Positions 26,378 through 35,350 of a stretch of 64,000 bases of DNA are shown here, piece after piece. How positions within the stretch are numbered: position 1 is the first letter of the stretch; every line of letters starts with the position of its first letter. The notes beneath the pieces were generated by a model, which worked only from the letters and a program-made list of their open reading frames with translations, was not told the origin of the DNA and did no database searches. Both the position numbers and the translations under genes were made by a program. The DNA is from CATQHW01 sp965215345 (GTDB lineage: Bacteria; Spirochaetota; Spirochaetia; SZUA-6; Bin103): positions 4,712,001 through 4,776,000 of the forward strand of contig CBDCDL010000002.1 in NCBI GenBank assembly GCA_965215345.1, in the 5' to 3' direction.

Positions 26378-27252
26378 GGGAGACCGCCTCCGACAAGCTC
26401 TTCTCCATCGTGTCCAACGGCGCGATCATCCTGCTGTCGCTGACCTGCGTCATGCCCTTCCTGTACGTGATCTCCGTGTCGATCACGACCTCGCAGGCCT
26501 TCTATCTCGAAGGCGCGCGGCTGATACCGAACGACGTGACGTTCGCGGCCTATCGCTCGCTGCTGGTGGACGCCACGCTGTTCCGGCGGGCCTTGACCAA
26601 CACGCTGGTCCTCACCGTGATGGGCACGAGCGTCACGGTGTTCCTGAGCACGATGACCGGATATGCGTTCTCCAAGCGGGACGTCCCCGGCAGAAAGCTG
26701 GTGTTGATCTTCCTCTACCTCTCCGGCTTCTTCGCCGGCGGCCTGATACCGAAATTCTTCGTATTGCAGCGCATGGGCCTCATCAACACCTACTGGGCGC
26801 TGATCATACCCACCGCCGCCGTCTTCAACTACCTGTTGATCAAGAACTACTTCATCATGGCGCTCCCGGAGGCGATCGAGGAGTCCGCGAAGCTCGATGG
26901 CGCCAGCACGTTCCAGATACTCATACGCATCGTCATGCCCTTGGCCCTGCCGATCATGGCGACCATCGCGCTGTTCAGCGCGGTGATGTTCTGGAACACG
27001 TACATGGAAGCCGTGCTGTTCGTGCCGTCCCGCAAGAAGATGGTGGTCATGCGCCTGTTGCAGAGCATGATCGAGGTGTACAGCGGCGACTTCGCCGAGC
27101 AACTGGGGAGGAGCGTCGACATGTCGGAGGCGCCGTCCGAGGGATTCAAGATGGCGGCCCTGTTCATCGCAACCGTTCCCATCCTGCTTCTGTATCCGTT
27201 CCTGCAGAAGCACTTTGCGAAGGGGATCATCATCGGCGCCGTGAAGGGGTGA
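26371..27252 (+). CDS. ABC sugar transporter permease, LplC/YtcP type
   Basis: This 293-aa permease has six membrane segments and the EAA motif EESAKLDGASTFQILIRIVMPLALP. It starts at GTG overlapping the end of the first permease, so the two are coupled. The pairing with LplB-like permease and a family-1 solute-binding protein is standard for this importer class. It acts in the cytoplasmic membrane to translocate the sugar released or bound outside. Confidence 0.9.
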   Translation: MVRETASDKLFSIVSNGAIILLSLTCVMPFLYVISVSITTSQAFYLEGARLIPNDVTFAAYRSLLVDATLFRRALTNTLVLTVMGTSVTVFLSTMTGYAFSKRDVPGRKLVLIFLYLSGFFAGGLIPKFFVLQRMGLINTYWALIIPTAAVFNYLLIKNYFIMALPEAIEESAKLDGASTFQILIRIVMPLALPIMATIALFSAVMFWNTYMEAVLFVPSRKKMVVMRLLQSMIEVYSGDFAEQLGRSVDMSEAPSEGFKMAALFIATVPILLLYPFLQKHFAKGIIIGAVKG

Positions 27253-27415
27253 CCCAGGGATGCTGCGGACTCGTTACGGACATCCGTACACAGGGGTGAA
27301 GGGCATGCACATGAAAGCTTGAGGGAGGGGGGAGGGAGTCGTAACGGAAGATCCTCGAAAACAGATCGAATCGACGTGCATCGATGCCGAGCATCGGTGA
27401 CAAGGAGTTGAACGA
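27253..27415. other. Leader between permease and solute-binding gene
   Basis: The 163-nt gap holds a small perfect palindrome TACGGA-CA-TCCGTA (27275-27288) and a G-rich run. It may be a processing or stability element that raises binding-protein expression. No gene is seen. Confidence 0.35.
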
Positions 27416-29047
27416 ATGATCAAGAGGGCAACGATAGCGGTGCTGCTGGCCGGTTTCGCCACCTCCCTGCTGTTCGCGGCGGCAGAGAGCGAAGAAGGCG
27501 GGGAAGGCATGGTGCCGCACTACGAATACGTGATCATAGGCCCCGCGCCACAAGCCATGGAGCGCGGCGAGCTCAAGCATTACGATGCGGTCAAGGCGGC
27601 GCTCGACGAGAAGATGGCGGCCGAGCTGGGATTCACGATCGACGTGACCGACCTGAGCCAGGCGGGCATGGCCGTCAATCAGTTGATCCAGTTGTCCGCC
27701 GCCGGCGGCGACCCGATCCACATCGTCCAGGGCACGGGTGAAATGGGCGGCGCCACCGAGTGGGCGCCGATGTGGATCCCGGTGGAAGGTCTTGTGGAAG
27801 AGCATGCGCCGGACTACGTGGAGCTGGTGAACGATTACAATCCGCTGTTGCTGGAGACGTTCAGCGACAAGGACGGCAACCTCGCCGGCCTTCCCCACCT
27901 GGTCCGCATGCGCGGGCTGGTGTACCTGTTCAACCAGGACCTGATCGACAGGTTGGGAGTCGAGCTGCCGCCGCTGCCGGAGGGACGGTTCGACCTGACG
28001 TTCGATCACCTGGAGCAGTTGGGAGAGGCGTTCAACCGCGAGGTGCCCGACGGCATGGGCATCATGTGGTACCACACCTTCAAGACCTTCCTGGGCGCCT
28101 TCGAAGACAATATCTCCATGTCCAACTGGAACCCCCAGGGGTACGTGAACTATTTTGATCAGGAGGAGGGGATCTGGAAGGATTGGGTCGATTCCGAGTA
28201 CTACGAGGACTCGGTCAGGCTGTTCGACAAGTTCCTGAAGAAGGGATACTACTGGCACAGCCTGGCCGAGCCGGCCGGAACGGAGCGGGACAGGGGTTTC
28301 ATCAACGGCACCATCCTGGGCAGAGACGGCCAGGGCTGGTACGGAGGCAACCCGACCTACAAGGAATGGATCAACGAAGATCCGGCCAACGAAACCAAGA
28401 TCCTGGTCTACGGTGCGGCTTCGAAGAAACAGCCTATCTGGAGCGCCGGATTCAGGGGACTGTTCCTCACCAAGCGGAACTCGCAGGAGCAGGTCGAGAA
28501 GTATCTGCAGTTCATCAACTGGATGTCCAAGGATGAGGCGAACTACAACCTGGCACGCTACGGGATCCAGGGCCTCACCTTCGAGATCGAGCAGACGGAC
28601 GGCGGCGACATGAGTCTCCATATCCCGGAATCCGAAATGACCGACACCATCCAGGAGCCGTACCAGCTCATGGGCTTCGAGCACCGGTGGCTGCTCGGAA
28701 ACTACGACCGCAAGTATGAGCGGGCCGGGCTGACGTTCGCGGGCAATGCGATCAACGACCTGTTCGACGCGCTGAACGCGCAGAACAGCACCATCGAGCC
28801 GTACGTGTTCGCGCGCTTCGTCTACACCCCGGAGGAGCAGCAGAAGGTCGCGGACTCCTTCGCCTTCATCACCAGCGAGTTCTTCGATGGCGTGCTGATG
28901 GACAGGGACATGGACGTCGAGGAGAAGATCGCCCGCGGCAGGGAGATATACGCCGAGTTCCACAAGATGGGAGGAGGCATCTACATAGACAAGACCAACG
29001 AGTACTACCTGGCGAACCCGGGTCTGAGACCGCTCCCGCTCAACTGA
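27416..29047 (+). CDS. Extracellular solute-binding protein (family 1)
   Basis: This 543-aa exported binding protein has a signal peptide MIKRATIAVLLAGFATSLLF with likely cleavage in AAAESEEG, a junction style common in spirochaetes. The mature part has the two-lobe layout of LplA-like binding proteins. AAGGAG lies 9 nt before the ATG. It would deliver an oligosaccharide to the two preceding permeases in the periplasm. No lipobox Cys is present, so it is probably soluble. A hairpin element follows the stop. Confidence 0.9.
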   Translation: MIKRATIAVLLAGFATSLLFAAAESEEGGEGMVPHYEYVIIGPAPQAMERGELKHYDAVKAALDEKMAAELGFTIDVTDLSQAGMAVNQLIQLSAAGGDPIHIVQGTGEMGGATEWAPMWIPVEGLVEEHAPDYVELVNDYNPLLLETFSDKDGNLAGLPHLVRMRGLVYLFNQDLIDRLGVELPPLPEGRFDLTFDHLEQLGEAFNREVPDGMGIMWYHTFKTFLGAFEDNISMSNWNPQGYVNYFDQEEGIWKDWVDSEYYEDSVRLFDKFLKKGYYWHSLAEPAGTERDRGFINGTILGRDGQGWYGGNPTYKEWINEDPANETKILVYGAASKKQPIWSAGFRGLFLTKRNSQEQVEKYLQFINWMSKDEANYNLARYGIQGLTFEIEQTDGGDMSLHIPESEMTDTIQEPYQLMGFEHRWLLGNYDRKYERAGLTFAGNAINDLFDALNAQNSTIEPYVFARFVYTPEEQQKVADSFAFITSEFFDGVLMDRDMDVEEKIARGREIYAEFHKMGGGIYIDKTNEYYLANPGLRPLPLN

Positions 29048-29062
29048 CCCCGCCTCGGAGTC

Positions 29063-29096
29063 TGTCGGATCTGTCGCTAACACGGCAGGTCCGACA
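29063..29096. terminator. Hairpin after the solute-binding gene
   Basis: TGTCGGA and TCCGACA form a 7-bp stem 16 nt after the stop. Its core resembles the second hairpin of the dispersed repeats at 30008 and 51798. There is no U-tract, so termination is uncertain. Confidence 0.4.
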
Positions 29097-29140
29097 TTCG
29101 GACACGACCTCCCCCCCTGAAACGAGACCGTCAGCGCTCG

Positions 29141-29572
29141 TCAGGGCGCCATCACGTCGATGCCGGCAAGATCGAACCGCTCGAAGTGAGCGACATCGTA
29201 GGTCAGGATCCGGTCCACGGCAGCCTTCCGCGCGCACCGCACGTGGAGCGCGTCGTAGATCGCACCGCTCGTCAGACCCCGCCGGGCGACTTCGCGGAGG
29301 ACCTCCAGGTAGTCGTCGAGCACCAGTTCGACCGCCGACAGCCGCCCGCGGATGCTCTCCTCGACCAGCGATCGCGCCTCGTCCGGCAGCACGCGTTTCG
29401 GCAGCGGCAGCACGGTGAGCGTCGCGTAGCACTCCGCCAGCGCGTGGGTGGAGCAGTACCCCCGGTCATCGCCGTCCGTGAAGCGGTGGAGCGCGTCGAA
29501 CGCTGCGCGGTGATTTCCGAGTTGATCCACTATGGCCGGCACCAGTACCGACGTGTCGAACAGGGTCCGCAT
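29141..29572 (-). CDS. vapC: PIN-domain ribonuclease toxin (VapC-like)
   Basis: This 143-aa PIN domain has the expected acidic residues: Asp6 in LFDTSVLV, Glu in HALAECYATL, and Asp in IYDALHVRCA and LTYDVAHF. It would cleave RNA when not neutralised by the adjacent antitoxin. Its ATG overlaps the antitoxin stop (TGATG), the usual toxin-antitoxin coupling. VapC targets differ (tRNA or rRNA) and cannot be predicted here. Confidence 0.9.
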   Translation of the reverse strand: MRTLFDTSVLVPAIVDQLGNHRAAFDALHRFTDGDDRGYCSTHALAECYATLTVLPLPKRVLPDEARSLVEESIRGRLSAVELVLDDYLEVLREVARRGLTSGAIYDALHVRCARKAAVDRILTYDVAHFERFDLAGIDVMAP

Positions 29573-29838
29573 CAGTCGAAGGCCGAGACGATGTCCCGGC
29601 TCCGTGCCTCGCGCTCCGCGCGAATGAACTCGACGATGTCCACCGCCACCCGGGCGCCGCCGTGATGCACCAGGATGCCCTTCTTGCGAATCAGCGACGG
29701 CTCGGCTCCCACCTTGCGGAGGGTCACGCCGTCGCCAGACGCTTCGATCTCCAGCTCCGTGCCAGGGACCAGATTGAACCGGTCACGGAACTGCTTCGGC
29801 ACGACGATCCTCCCGGCACGATCGATGGTAACGGTCAT
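29572..29838 (-). CDS. vapB: AbrB/MazE-type antitoxin (VapB-like)
   Basis: The 88-aa protein has a SpoVT/AbrB swapped-hairpin DNA-binding domain: MTVTIDRAGRIVVPKQFRDR then LVPGTELEIEASGDGVTLRK. It should bind the toxin and repress the pair. The ATG at 29838 is the family-typical start, though the frame is open to 29886. The start codon is embedded in a perfect palindrome, and no Shine-Dalgarno is visible. Confidence 0.85.
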   Translation of the reverse strand: MTVTIDRAGRIVVPKQFRDRFNLVPGTELEIEASGDGVTLRKVGAEPSLIRKKGILVHHGGARVAVDIVEFIRAEREARSRDIVSAFD

Positions 29839-29851
29839 GCCATGATGGCAT
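29837..29851. promoter_or_regulatory. Palindrome at the antitoxin start, likely operator
   Basis: ATGCCAT-G-ATGGCAT is a perfect 7-bp inverted repeat overlapping the predicted start codon. AbrB-type antitoxins usually bind inverted repeats at their own promoter, so this is the best autoregulatory candidate. Confidence 0.5.
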
Positions 29852-30007
29852 CCACGTATGGCATTCATCATCGAGGCAGGGTACAAGATCGTTCCGTGCG
29901 ACAGAGCGCCCTGATCATGAGCGCCGGCACCGGTGGTCCTTGGGACATGGCGTATGATTCACAGTACCATGGAGAATTGTTTTAGATATATGCTGAGTAA
30001 CATTCCA

Positions 30008-30107
30008 GCGCCCCGAAACCGTCGCCTCCGGCTCCGCTTTCGGCCCATCCCCACCCTTCGCTACGGTGTCTGTCGGCCTTCCCGCTGACGCGGCAAAGCC
30101 GACAGAC
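30008..30107. repeat. Two-hairpin dispersed repeat, copy 1
   Basis: The first 49 nt are identical to 51798-51846. Hairpin 1 has arms CCGAAA/TTTCGG (30013-30043). Hairpin 2 has a perfect 10-bp stem GTCTGTCGGC/GCCGACAGAC (30068-30077 and 30098-30107). It abuts a truncated gene. Confidence 0.8.
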
Positions 30108-30155
30108 TCATGGTACAGGCGAGACATCGTACCATCGCCGCGGCCACCGAAACGG

Positions 30156-30450
30156 CGTGCCGTGCTGATCTCCGGCGACGGCGGCTTCATGCTGCACCTG
30201 GGCGAGCTCGCCGTGGCGGCGCCGTACCGCTTGCCGGTCACCATCTGCCTGTTCAACGACCGGGGTTACGGCGTGCTGCGCCGCATCGAGGAGACACGCT
30301 TCGGCGGGCGCAGGTTCGGCGTCGACCTGGCCACCCCCGACGTCCCGGCCCTGGCGCGCACGCATGGGCGTGGACGCCCGCGCGGTGGCAGGCGTCGACA
30401 AGCCTACCGGGCAGCTCCGCACCGCCTGCCGCGCTGTCATCCAGGATGCA
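30156..30450 (+). pseudogene. Fragment of a thiamine-pyrophosphate enzyme
   Basis: Only the C-terminal TPP-binding segment survives. AVLISGDGGFMLHLGELA and, after the usual spacing, CLFNDRGYGVLRR form the GDG...ND motif of acetolactate synthase-like enzymes. At about 30362 the homology jumps frame and resumes as MGVDARAVAGVDKPTGQ. The upstream 450 or so residues are missing, and the break coincides with the end of the dispersed repeat. It therefore looks truncated and frameshifted. Confidence 0.7.
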
Positions 30451-30898
30451 TGGGATCGACCCAGCGCACCTCTTCCGGTTCCTCGACCGCCGGGATGTCC
30501 AGGTTCACGACGACCGGTTCCTGGTCGCTCCAGACCAGGATGCAGCTCAGCGGCTGATCCTTGCTCGCGTTGATCTCCTGATGTGAACGTAGGCGGCACG
30601 TAAATGAAGTCTCCCGGCCCTGCCTCCGCCACGAACTCCAGGCGGTCTCCCCAGCGCATGCGCGCCCGGCCGACACCACGTAGATCACGCTCTCCAGAGC
30701 TCCGTGGTGGTGAGCGCCGGACTTGGCATCGGGCAGGATCTCCACCGTGCCGGCACAGAGCTTCTCGGCGCCGGCTGTCGCCCGGTTGATCGCTGCCGCC
30801 CGTGTCATGCCCGGCGTCTGCGGGGTGTTGAAATCCAGCCTCTCGCTCGTGACGACACGCACGCCGTGCTGCCGCCAGTCCCGCTGTGCTCCATCCAT
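30437..30898 (-). pseudogene. Cupin-domain protein with two frameshifts
   Basis: From about 30898 (MDGAQRDW) a cupin is readable: EILPDAKSGAHHHGALESVI supplies the metal-binding His cluster. The frame then switches near 30665 to MRWGDRLEFVAEAGPGDFIY, and returns near 30600 as HQEINASKDQPLSC. The two shifts compensate. The gene is either recently inactivated or carries assembly errors. Its 3' end touches the TPP enzyme remnant on the other strand. Confidence 0.65.
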
Positions 30899-31112
30899 GG
30901 CTACGCTTCCCATCCTATCTGCCGCGGCCGGCGATAGCGACGCCAGCGCCGCGGCGTCAGACTGTGACCGATGTCGAAACGTCAACCAGGAGGCCGCTTC
31001 TCCCGCTGGATCGATCCGCAGGCGCAACGGCGGCCCACACGCTGCGGCTCACGCCGCGCACGTAGCCGTACCGGTTCCAAGCAGGAGCCTCAGCCGGTCG
31101 GCGGCCGTGTGG

Positions 31113-31118
31113 TACGCT
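31113..31118 (+). promoter_or_regulatory. Putative -10 hexamer for the class III aminotransferase
   Basis: TACGCT ends 7 nt before the ATG at 31126, with no Shine-Dalgarno in between. No clear -35 is seen. Confidence 0.35.
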
Positions 31119-31125
31119 GCCGGCG

Positions 31126-32448
31126 ATGGGTAGTATCTCACCTCGGCAGCGGGAGCTGCTGGGGCGCACTTGGGTGGACTTCATGCCCATGCAGCGCTTC
31201 GCCGACGCGCCGCTGATCATCGAGCGCGCGGACGGCATCTACTACTGGGACGTCGGCGGCACCCGCTACCTGGACGCGATCGGCGGCGTGTTCGTGGCCA
31301 GCCTGGGCCACCGCCATCCGCGCGTGCTCGCCGCGGTGCGGGAGCAGATGGAACGGGTGACGCTCGCCCCGCCGATGCACGGCGTGGCCGACGTCACGCT
31401 GGAGCTGGTCGAAAAGCTCGGCGCGATCACGCCGGGCGACCTGGACTTCGTCAAGACCTTCTCCGGCGGCTCGGAGGCGAACGAGGCGGCCCTCAAACTC
31501 GCCCGCCAGTACTGGAAACAGAGCGGCCACCCCGGCAAGTACAAGGTGATCAGCCGCTACCTCGGCTACCACGGCGGCACCTTCGGCGCCATGGCCGCCA
31601 GCGGCACCGGCCCGCGCAAGAGCAAGTTCGAGCCGCAGATGGGCGGCTTCGTGAAGGTGTTTCCCCCGACCCACTACCGGGGCCGCTTCCCCACCTGGGA
31701 GGAGTGCAACCGCTTCGCCGCCGCCACCGTGGAGGATGCGATCGTCGCCGAAGATCCGGAGACGGTGGCCGCCGTCATCGTCGAGCCGATCGGCAACACC
31801 GGCGGCATCATCACCCCAACCGAGGAGTACCTCGCACTGCTGCGCGAGATCTGCGACCGCCACGCCGTCCTGCTGATCTTCGACGAGGTGATCACCGGTT
31901 TCGGCAAGACCGGCAACATGTTCGCCGCCCAGACCTTCGGCGTCACGCCGGACGTCATCTGCTGCGGCAAGGGCATGTCGTCCGGCGTCATCCCGATCGG
32001 CGCCATCGCCGCCCGCCGCGGCATCGGCGATGCGTTCTGGGGCTCGGAGCACGAGGACGTCCACTTCATGCACGGCCATACCTACGCCGGCAACCCGTTG
32101 GCCGCCGCCGCCGCCATCGCCGTGATCGACACGATCGCGGACGACGATCTGCTCGCGCGGGCGCGGGACAACGGCGCCTGCCTGCGCTCCCGTCTGGAGG
32201 CGCTGCACGCCACCGGGGTGGTGCGCGAGGTGCGCGGTCGCGGCGTCCTGCTGGGCGTCGAACTGACCGATCGGAGCGTCGGCGCGGCCTTGGGACGGCG
32301 GTCAGTCGCCGACGGCCTCATCATGCGCATCGACCCTGGCTGGTTCGCGGTCGCCCCGGCGCTTACGGCCAGCCGCGAGGAGCTGGAGGCCATCTGCGAA
32401 CGGATCGAGGCAAGCCTCAGGGCGGCGATCGCCGACGCCGGCGCATGA
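31126..32448 (+). CDS. Class III (omega-type) aminotransferase
   Basis: This 440-aa PLP enzyme of the ornithine/4-aminobutyrate/AGXT2 superfamily shows the PLP phosphate site FSGGSEANEAAL, VIVEPIGNTGGII, cofactor Asp in LIFDEVITGFGKTG, and the Schiff-base Lys282 in CCGKGMSSGV. It transfers an amino group from an omega-amine or amino acid to a 2-oxo acid. It converges with the SrkA-like kinase, 15 nt between stops. It is nearest to a decaying TPP enzyme gene but shows no operon partner. Confidence 0.92.
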   Translation: MGSISPRQRELLGRTWVDFMPMQRFADAPLIIERADGIYYWDVGGTRYLDAIGGVFVASLGHRHPRVLAAVREQMERVTLAPPMHGVADVTLELVEKLGAITPGDLDFVKTFSGGSEANEAALKLARQYWKQSGHPGKYKVISRYLGYHGGTFGAMAASGTGPRKSKFEPQMGGFVKVFPPTHYRGRFPTWEECNRFAAATVEDAIVAEDPETVAAVIVEPIGNTGGIITPTEEYLALLREICDRHAVLLIFDEVITGFGKTGNMFAAQTFGVTPDVICCGKGMSSGVIPIGAIAARRGIGDAFWGSEHEDVHFMHGHTYAGNPLAAAAAIAVIDTIADDDLLARARDNGACLRSRLEALHATGVVREVRGRGVLLGVELTDRSVGAALGRRSVADGLIMRIDPGWFAVAPALTASREELEAICERIEASLRAAIADAGA

Positions 32449-32463
32449 CGCCGGCCTGCAGGA

Positions 32464-33459
32464 TCAGCCGAGCTGGTCGGATATCACGCCGAGCTGCGTG
32501 CGCAGGTCTTCGATCTCCTGCTCCCAGAACGCCGGGCCGCCCCATTGGGGGAATGACTCGCGGAAGCGCAGATCGTGGCGCTGCAGCCCCTGCCATGCCA
32601 GGTAGTAGATCATCCGCATGAGCCGCAGCGGTTCGATCAGCGCCACGGTAGCCCGGTCGAACGGCTGGAACTCTTCGTAACCCTCCAGCAGCAGCCCCAG
32701 CTCGCGACGGCTGTCGGCGACGCGGCCCGGCAGGAGCAGCCACAGGTCCTGCACGGCGGGACCGACCATCATGTCGTCGAAGTCGATGATCAGGAGCCCC
32801 TCCTCCGCCCGATCCAGGATGTTGCCGCGGTGGCAATCGCCGTGCAGGCGCTGCAGCGTCACGCCGTCGAACAGCGGAGCTATCCGCTCGACGGCCGAGT
32901 CCGCCAGGTCGTAGAACTCGGCGTCCAGGTCGGGCGGTACCAACTCCGACTCGTCCAGCTCATCCAGGAACCGCGCGGTCGACGACCGCGGGGTGCAGGT
33001 GATCCGATGCTCGGCACCCCCGTGCGCGGCGGCCACGTGCAACCGGCCCACCAGCGAGCCGATGCGCAGCCAGTCCTCGTCCCGGTCCGCGTCGAAGGTG
33101 CGTCCGCTCCGTTTCGGATAGACGGAGAAGAAGAACTCCTGCTCCCGGTCCGGGCCGGCGGCTCCCAATAGGTGCAGCCGGTCTCCGTCGTCGTCGGCGA
33201 TCGGCGCCACGACCGGCAGGTCGAGGGCCGCGCACTCGCCGACCAGCCGGTGCTCCTCCTCGATGGCCTCGTACGTCCAGCGTCCGGGGCGGTAGAACTT
33301 GGCCACATACTGCCGGCCGTCGGCGGCCGCGAAGCCGTACACCCGGTTCACGTAGCTGGGGAAACTGGCCAGCGAACCGTCCACGTGGACGCCGATGACC
33401 GACTCGATCGCCTGCACCGCCACGTGCGGGGTGAGCAGATCGAAGGTGCCGACGCTCAC
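32464..33459 (-). CDS. SrkA/YihE-like aminoglycoside-phosphotransferase-fold kinase
   Basis: The product is about 331 aa. The APH kinase motifs are present: the catalytic loop LQRLHGDCHRGNIL and metal-binding LLIIDFDDMMVGPAVQD. The overall pattern (YVNRVYGF, VAKFYRPGRWT) closely follows SrkA, a stress-response Ser/Thr kinase. The GTG at 33459 (VSVGTFDLLTPH) is chosen; the upstream open frame runs through a 15-bp tandem repeat and into the SDR gene and is unlikely to be translated. Confidence 0.85.
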   Translation of the reverse strand: MSVGTFDLLTPHVAVQAIESVIGVHVDGSLASFPSYVNRVYGFAAADGRQYVAKFYRPGRWTYEAIEEEHRLVGECAALDLPVVAPIADDDGDRLHLLGAAGPDREQEFFFSVYPKRSGRTFDADRDEDWLRIGSLVGRLHVAAAHGGAEHRITCTPRSSTARFLDELDESELVPPDLDAEFYDLADSAVERIAPLFDGVTLQRLHGDCHRGNILDRAEEGLLIIDFDDMMVGPAVQDLWLLLPGRVADSRRELGLLLEGYEEFQPFDRATVALIEPLRLMRMIYYLAWQGLQRHDLRFRESFPQWGGPAFWEQEIEDLRTQLGVISDQLG

Positions 33460-33473
33460 CCCCGTGCGCTCAT

Positions 33474-33503
33474 GCGCCAGACACTCTTGCGCCAGACACT
33501 CAT
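33474..33503. repeat. 15-bp tandem duplication at the kinase/SDR border
   Basis: GCGCCAGACACTCTT is repeated once with a near-identical second copy. It lies across the stop of the SDR gene and immediately before the kinase start. Confidence 0.8.
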
Positions 33504-34270
33504 ACGGAGGTGTACCCACCGTCCACCGGCAGCGCGACGCCGGTGATGAACGATGCCTCGTCGGACGCAAGAAACAGCGCCGCGTACGCCACCTCCTCGA
33601 CCGTGCCCAGGCGGCCGAGCGGCTGCATCGCCTCCATCTGCGAACGCCAGGCCGGATCCTCGGTGAGCGTGCGGGTCAACGGGCTGTACACGAACGCCGG
33701 GCACAGCGCGTTCACGCGGATGCCGCGCGCGCCGAAGTTGTTCGCCATGTCCCTGGTCAGGCCGACGACGCCGTGCTTGCCGGGCGGATACGGATCGTCG
33801 CCGGTGCCGAAGAACATGGGCCGGCCCACCAAGCCGTAGATGGAGGACAGATTGACGATCGCGCCACCGCCGCTCATCGCCTGAACCGCGCGGCGCGAAA
33901 CCAGGTAGGTACCCTTGAGGTTGACCGCCATCACCCAGTCCCAGATCTGTTCGTAGTGCCAGTCGTCCGGAGCGTAGCGCGGCGTGACGCCCGCGGAGTT
34001 GACCACGATCTGCAGTCCGCCGAGGGCGGCGACCGCCTCGTCCACGCACCCTTCGGCCCCGCGGCCGGTGGAGATGTCGGCGGTGATCGCCACGCCGCGC
34101 CCGCCGCCGGCGACGATCGCGCGAACGGTGCGCTGCGCGGCATCCGCGTCCCGATCGGCGACCGCGACCCGGGCTCCGTGCCGGGCGAACAGGCCGGCGA
34201 TGCCCGCGCCGATGCCGGAACCGGCGCCCGTGACCAGGGCCGCCTTGTCCACGAGGCGTCGCGCCTCCAT
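33500..34270 (-). CDS. Short-chain dehydrogenase/reductase (SDR)
   Basis: This 256-aa classical SDR has TGAGSGIG cofactor motif, NSAG structural motif, Ser in NLSSIYG, the YxxxK pair in DPYPPGKHG, and the C-terminal FITGVALPVDGG. The Asp in VAVADRD indicates NAD preference. The ATG at 34270 is 8 nt from a TATGAT hexamer and lacks a Shine-Dalgarno. It is divergent from a hydroxyacid dehydrogenase and may act in the same pathway. Substrate unknown. Confidence 0.9.
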   Translation of the reverse strand: MEARRLVDKAALVTGAGSGIGAGIAGLFARHGARVAVADRDADAAQRTVRAIVAGGGRGVAITADISTGRGAEGCVDEAVAALGGLQIVVNSAGVTPRYAPDDWHYEQIWDWVMAVNLKGTYLVSRRAVQAMSGGGAIVNLSSIYGLVGRPMFFGTGDDPYPPGKHGVVGLTRDMANNFGARGIRVNALCPAFVYSPLTRTLTEDPAWRSQMEAMQPLGRLGTVEEVAYAALFLASDEASFITGVALPVDGGYTSV

Positions 34271-34278
34271 ACCGACCG

Positions 34279-34284
34279 ATCATA
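34279..34284 (-). promoter_or_regulatory. Putative -10 hexamer for the SDR gene
   Basis: TATGAT on the minus strand lies 8 nt before the ATG at 34270, again implying a transcript that starts at the codon. Confidence 0.4.
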
Positions 34285-34355
34285 GCGTCCCATGTCCGCC
34301 GCGTCCCGCTCCGCCAAGGCTGGCTTGCCCCCGGCGCGTGCGGCCGGGCGTCGGC

Positions 34356-34361
34356 TATCAT
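34356..34361 (+). promoter_or_regulatory. Putative -10 hexamer for the hydroxyacid dehydrogenase
   Basis: TATCAT ends 7 nt before the ATG at 34369. Because it overlaps the upstream in-frame ATG at 34360, it argues for the downstream start. Confidence 0.4.
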
Positions 34362-34368
34362 GACGCCG

Positions 34369-35346
34369 ATGAACGCACCCGCACGCCCGCTCCACGTCGG
34401 CGTCTGCTACGACCTCGGCCGCGACTTCGAGGCCCGGCTTCGAACGGAGTTCCCCGACACCCGCTTCAGCATCGCACACACACCCGAAGACCAGCGCCGG
34501 ATCGCGCCCGAGCTGGACGTCATCTTCGGCCAACTCGACCGCGAGGCCTTCCGGCACGCCTCGAACCTGCGCTGGTTTCACTTCATCGGCATCGGTTTCG
34601 ACTCGGTGCTGCGCAAGGTGCCGGAGTTCGCGTCCAGCGGCGTGGCGATGACCAACGCCCGCGAAACGCATGTGATCCCGATGGCCGAGTACACGCTGGG
34701 GATGATGCTGGCGCTCGCCCACCACCTCCGTGAGTCGTTCGAGGACCAGGCCGCCAGGCGGTGGCGGACCGCAGAGTACCGCGGTCGCATCCTGGAGCTG
34801 TCCGGATCGACCCTCGGAATCCTGGCCTTCGGCGACATCGGCCGCGCGGTCGCGCACCGCGCCCTGGCATTCGGCATGCAGGTGTACGCCGTCGACCTGG
34901 CGCCGGTCCCCTGCCCGCCCGGCGTCACCGCCGTGTGGCCGATCGATCGGTTGCACGACATGCTTGCGCGGACCGACTGGCTGGTGATTACCGCGCCGCG
35001 CACGACCGCCACCGAGCACATGATCGGCGCCGAGCAGCTCGGGCGCCTGCGTCCGGGGGCGCACGTCGTGGTGGTCTCGCGCGGCGGCATCCTGGACGAG
35101 GACGCGCTGATGGCCGCGATCGACCGCGGCCATGTGGCAGGGGCGGCCATCGACGCCACCAGCGCGGAGCCACCGGCGGCGGACAGCCCGCTGTGGGACC
35201 ATCCGCGAATCTACGTGACCCCCCACGTGTCCGCGGAGTCGGCGCAGCTCCTGGCACGACGAGGCGAGATATTCATAGACAACCTGCGCCGCTACCAGGC
35301 CGGCAAGGAACTCCGCTTCCGCTGCGACCTGGAACGGGGTTATTGA
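34369..35346 (+). CDS. D-isomer-specific 2-hydroxyacid dehydrogenase
   Basis: This protein of about 325 aa has the NAD motif LGILAFGDIGRAVAHRA with acidic YAVDLA, the Arg in VVSRGGILDEDAL, and a catalytic His in VTPHVSAESAQ. It interconverts 2-oxo and D-2-hydroxy acids. An ATG at 34360 is also open but lies inside the presumed -10 box. It is followed 4 nt later by the PHP gene. It is a divergent paralogue of the enzyme at 17.3 kb. Confidence 0.88.
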   Translation: MNAPARPLHVGVCYDLGRDFEARLRTEFPDTRFSIAHTPEDQRRIAPELDVIFGQLDREAFRHASNLRWFHFIGIGFDSVLRKVPEFASSGVAMTNARETHVIPMAEYTLGMMLALAHHLRESFEDQAARRWRTAEYRGRILELSGSTLGILAFGDIGRAVAHRALAFGMQVYAVDLAPVPCPPGVTAVWPIDRLHDMLARTDWLVITAPRTTATEHMIGAEQLGRLRPGAHVVVVSRGGILDEDALMAAIDRGHVAGAAIDATSAEPPAADSPLWDHPRIYVTPHVSAESAQLLARRGEIFIDNLRRYQAGKELRFRCDLERGY

Positions 35347-35350
35347 GCGC

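Noticed and set aside
29887..30007. AT-richer stretch as a replication origin or phage attachment site
   Set aside because: It is too short, without DnaA boxes, integrase or direct repeats; it may simply be a promoter region.
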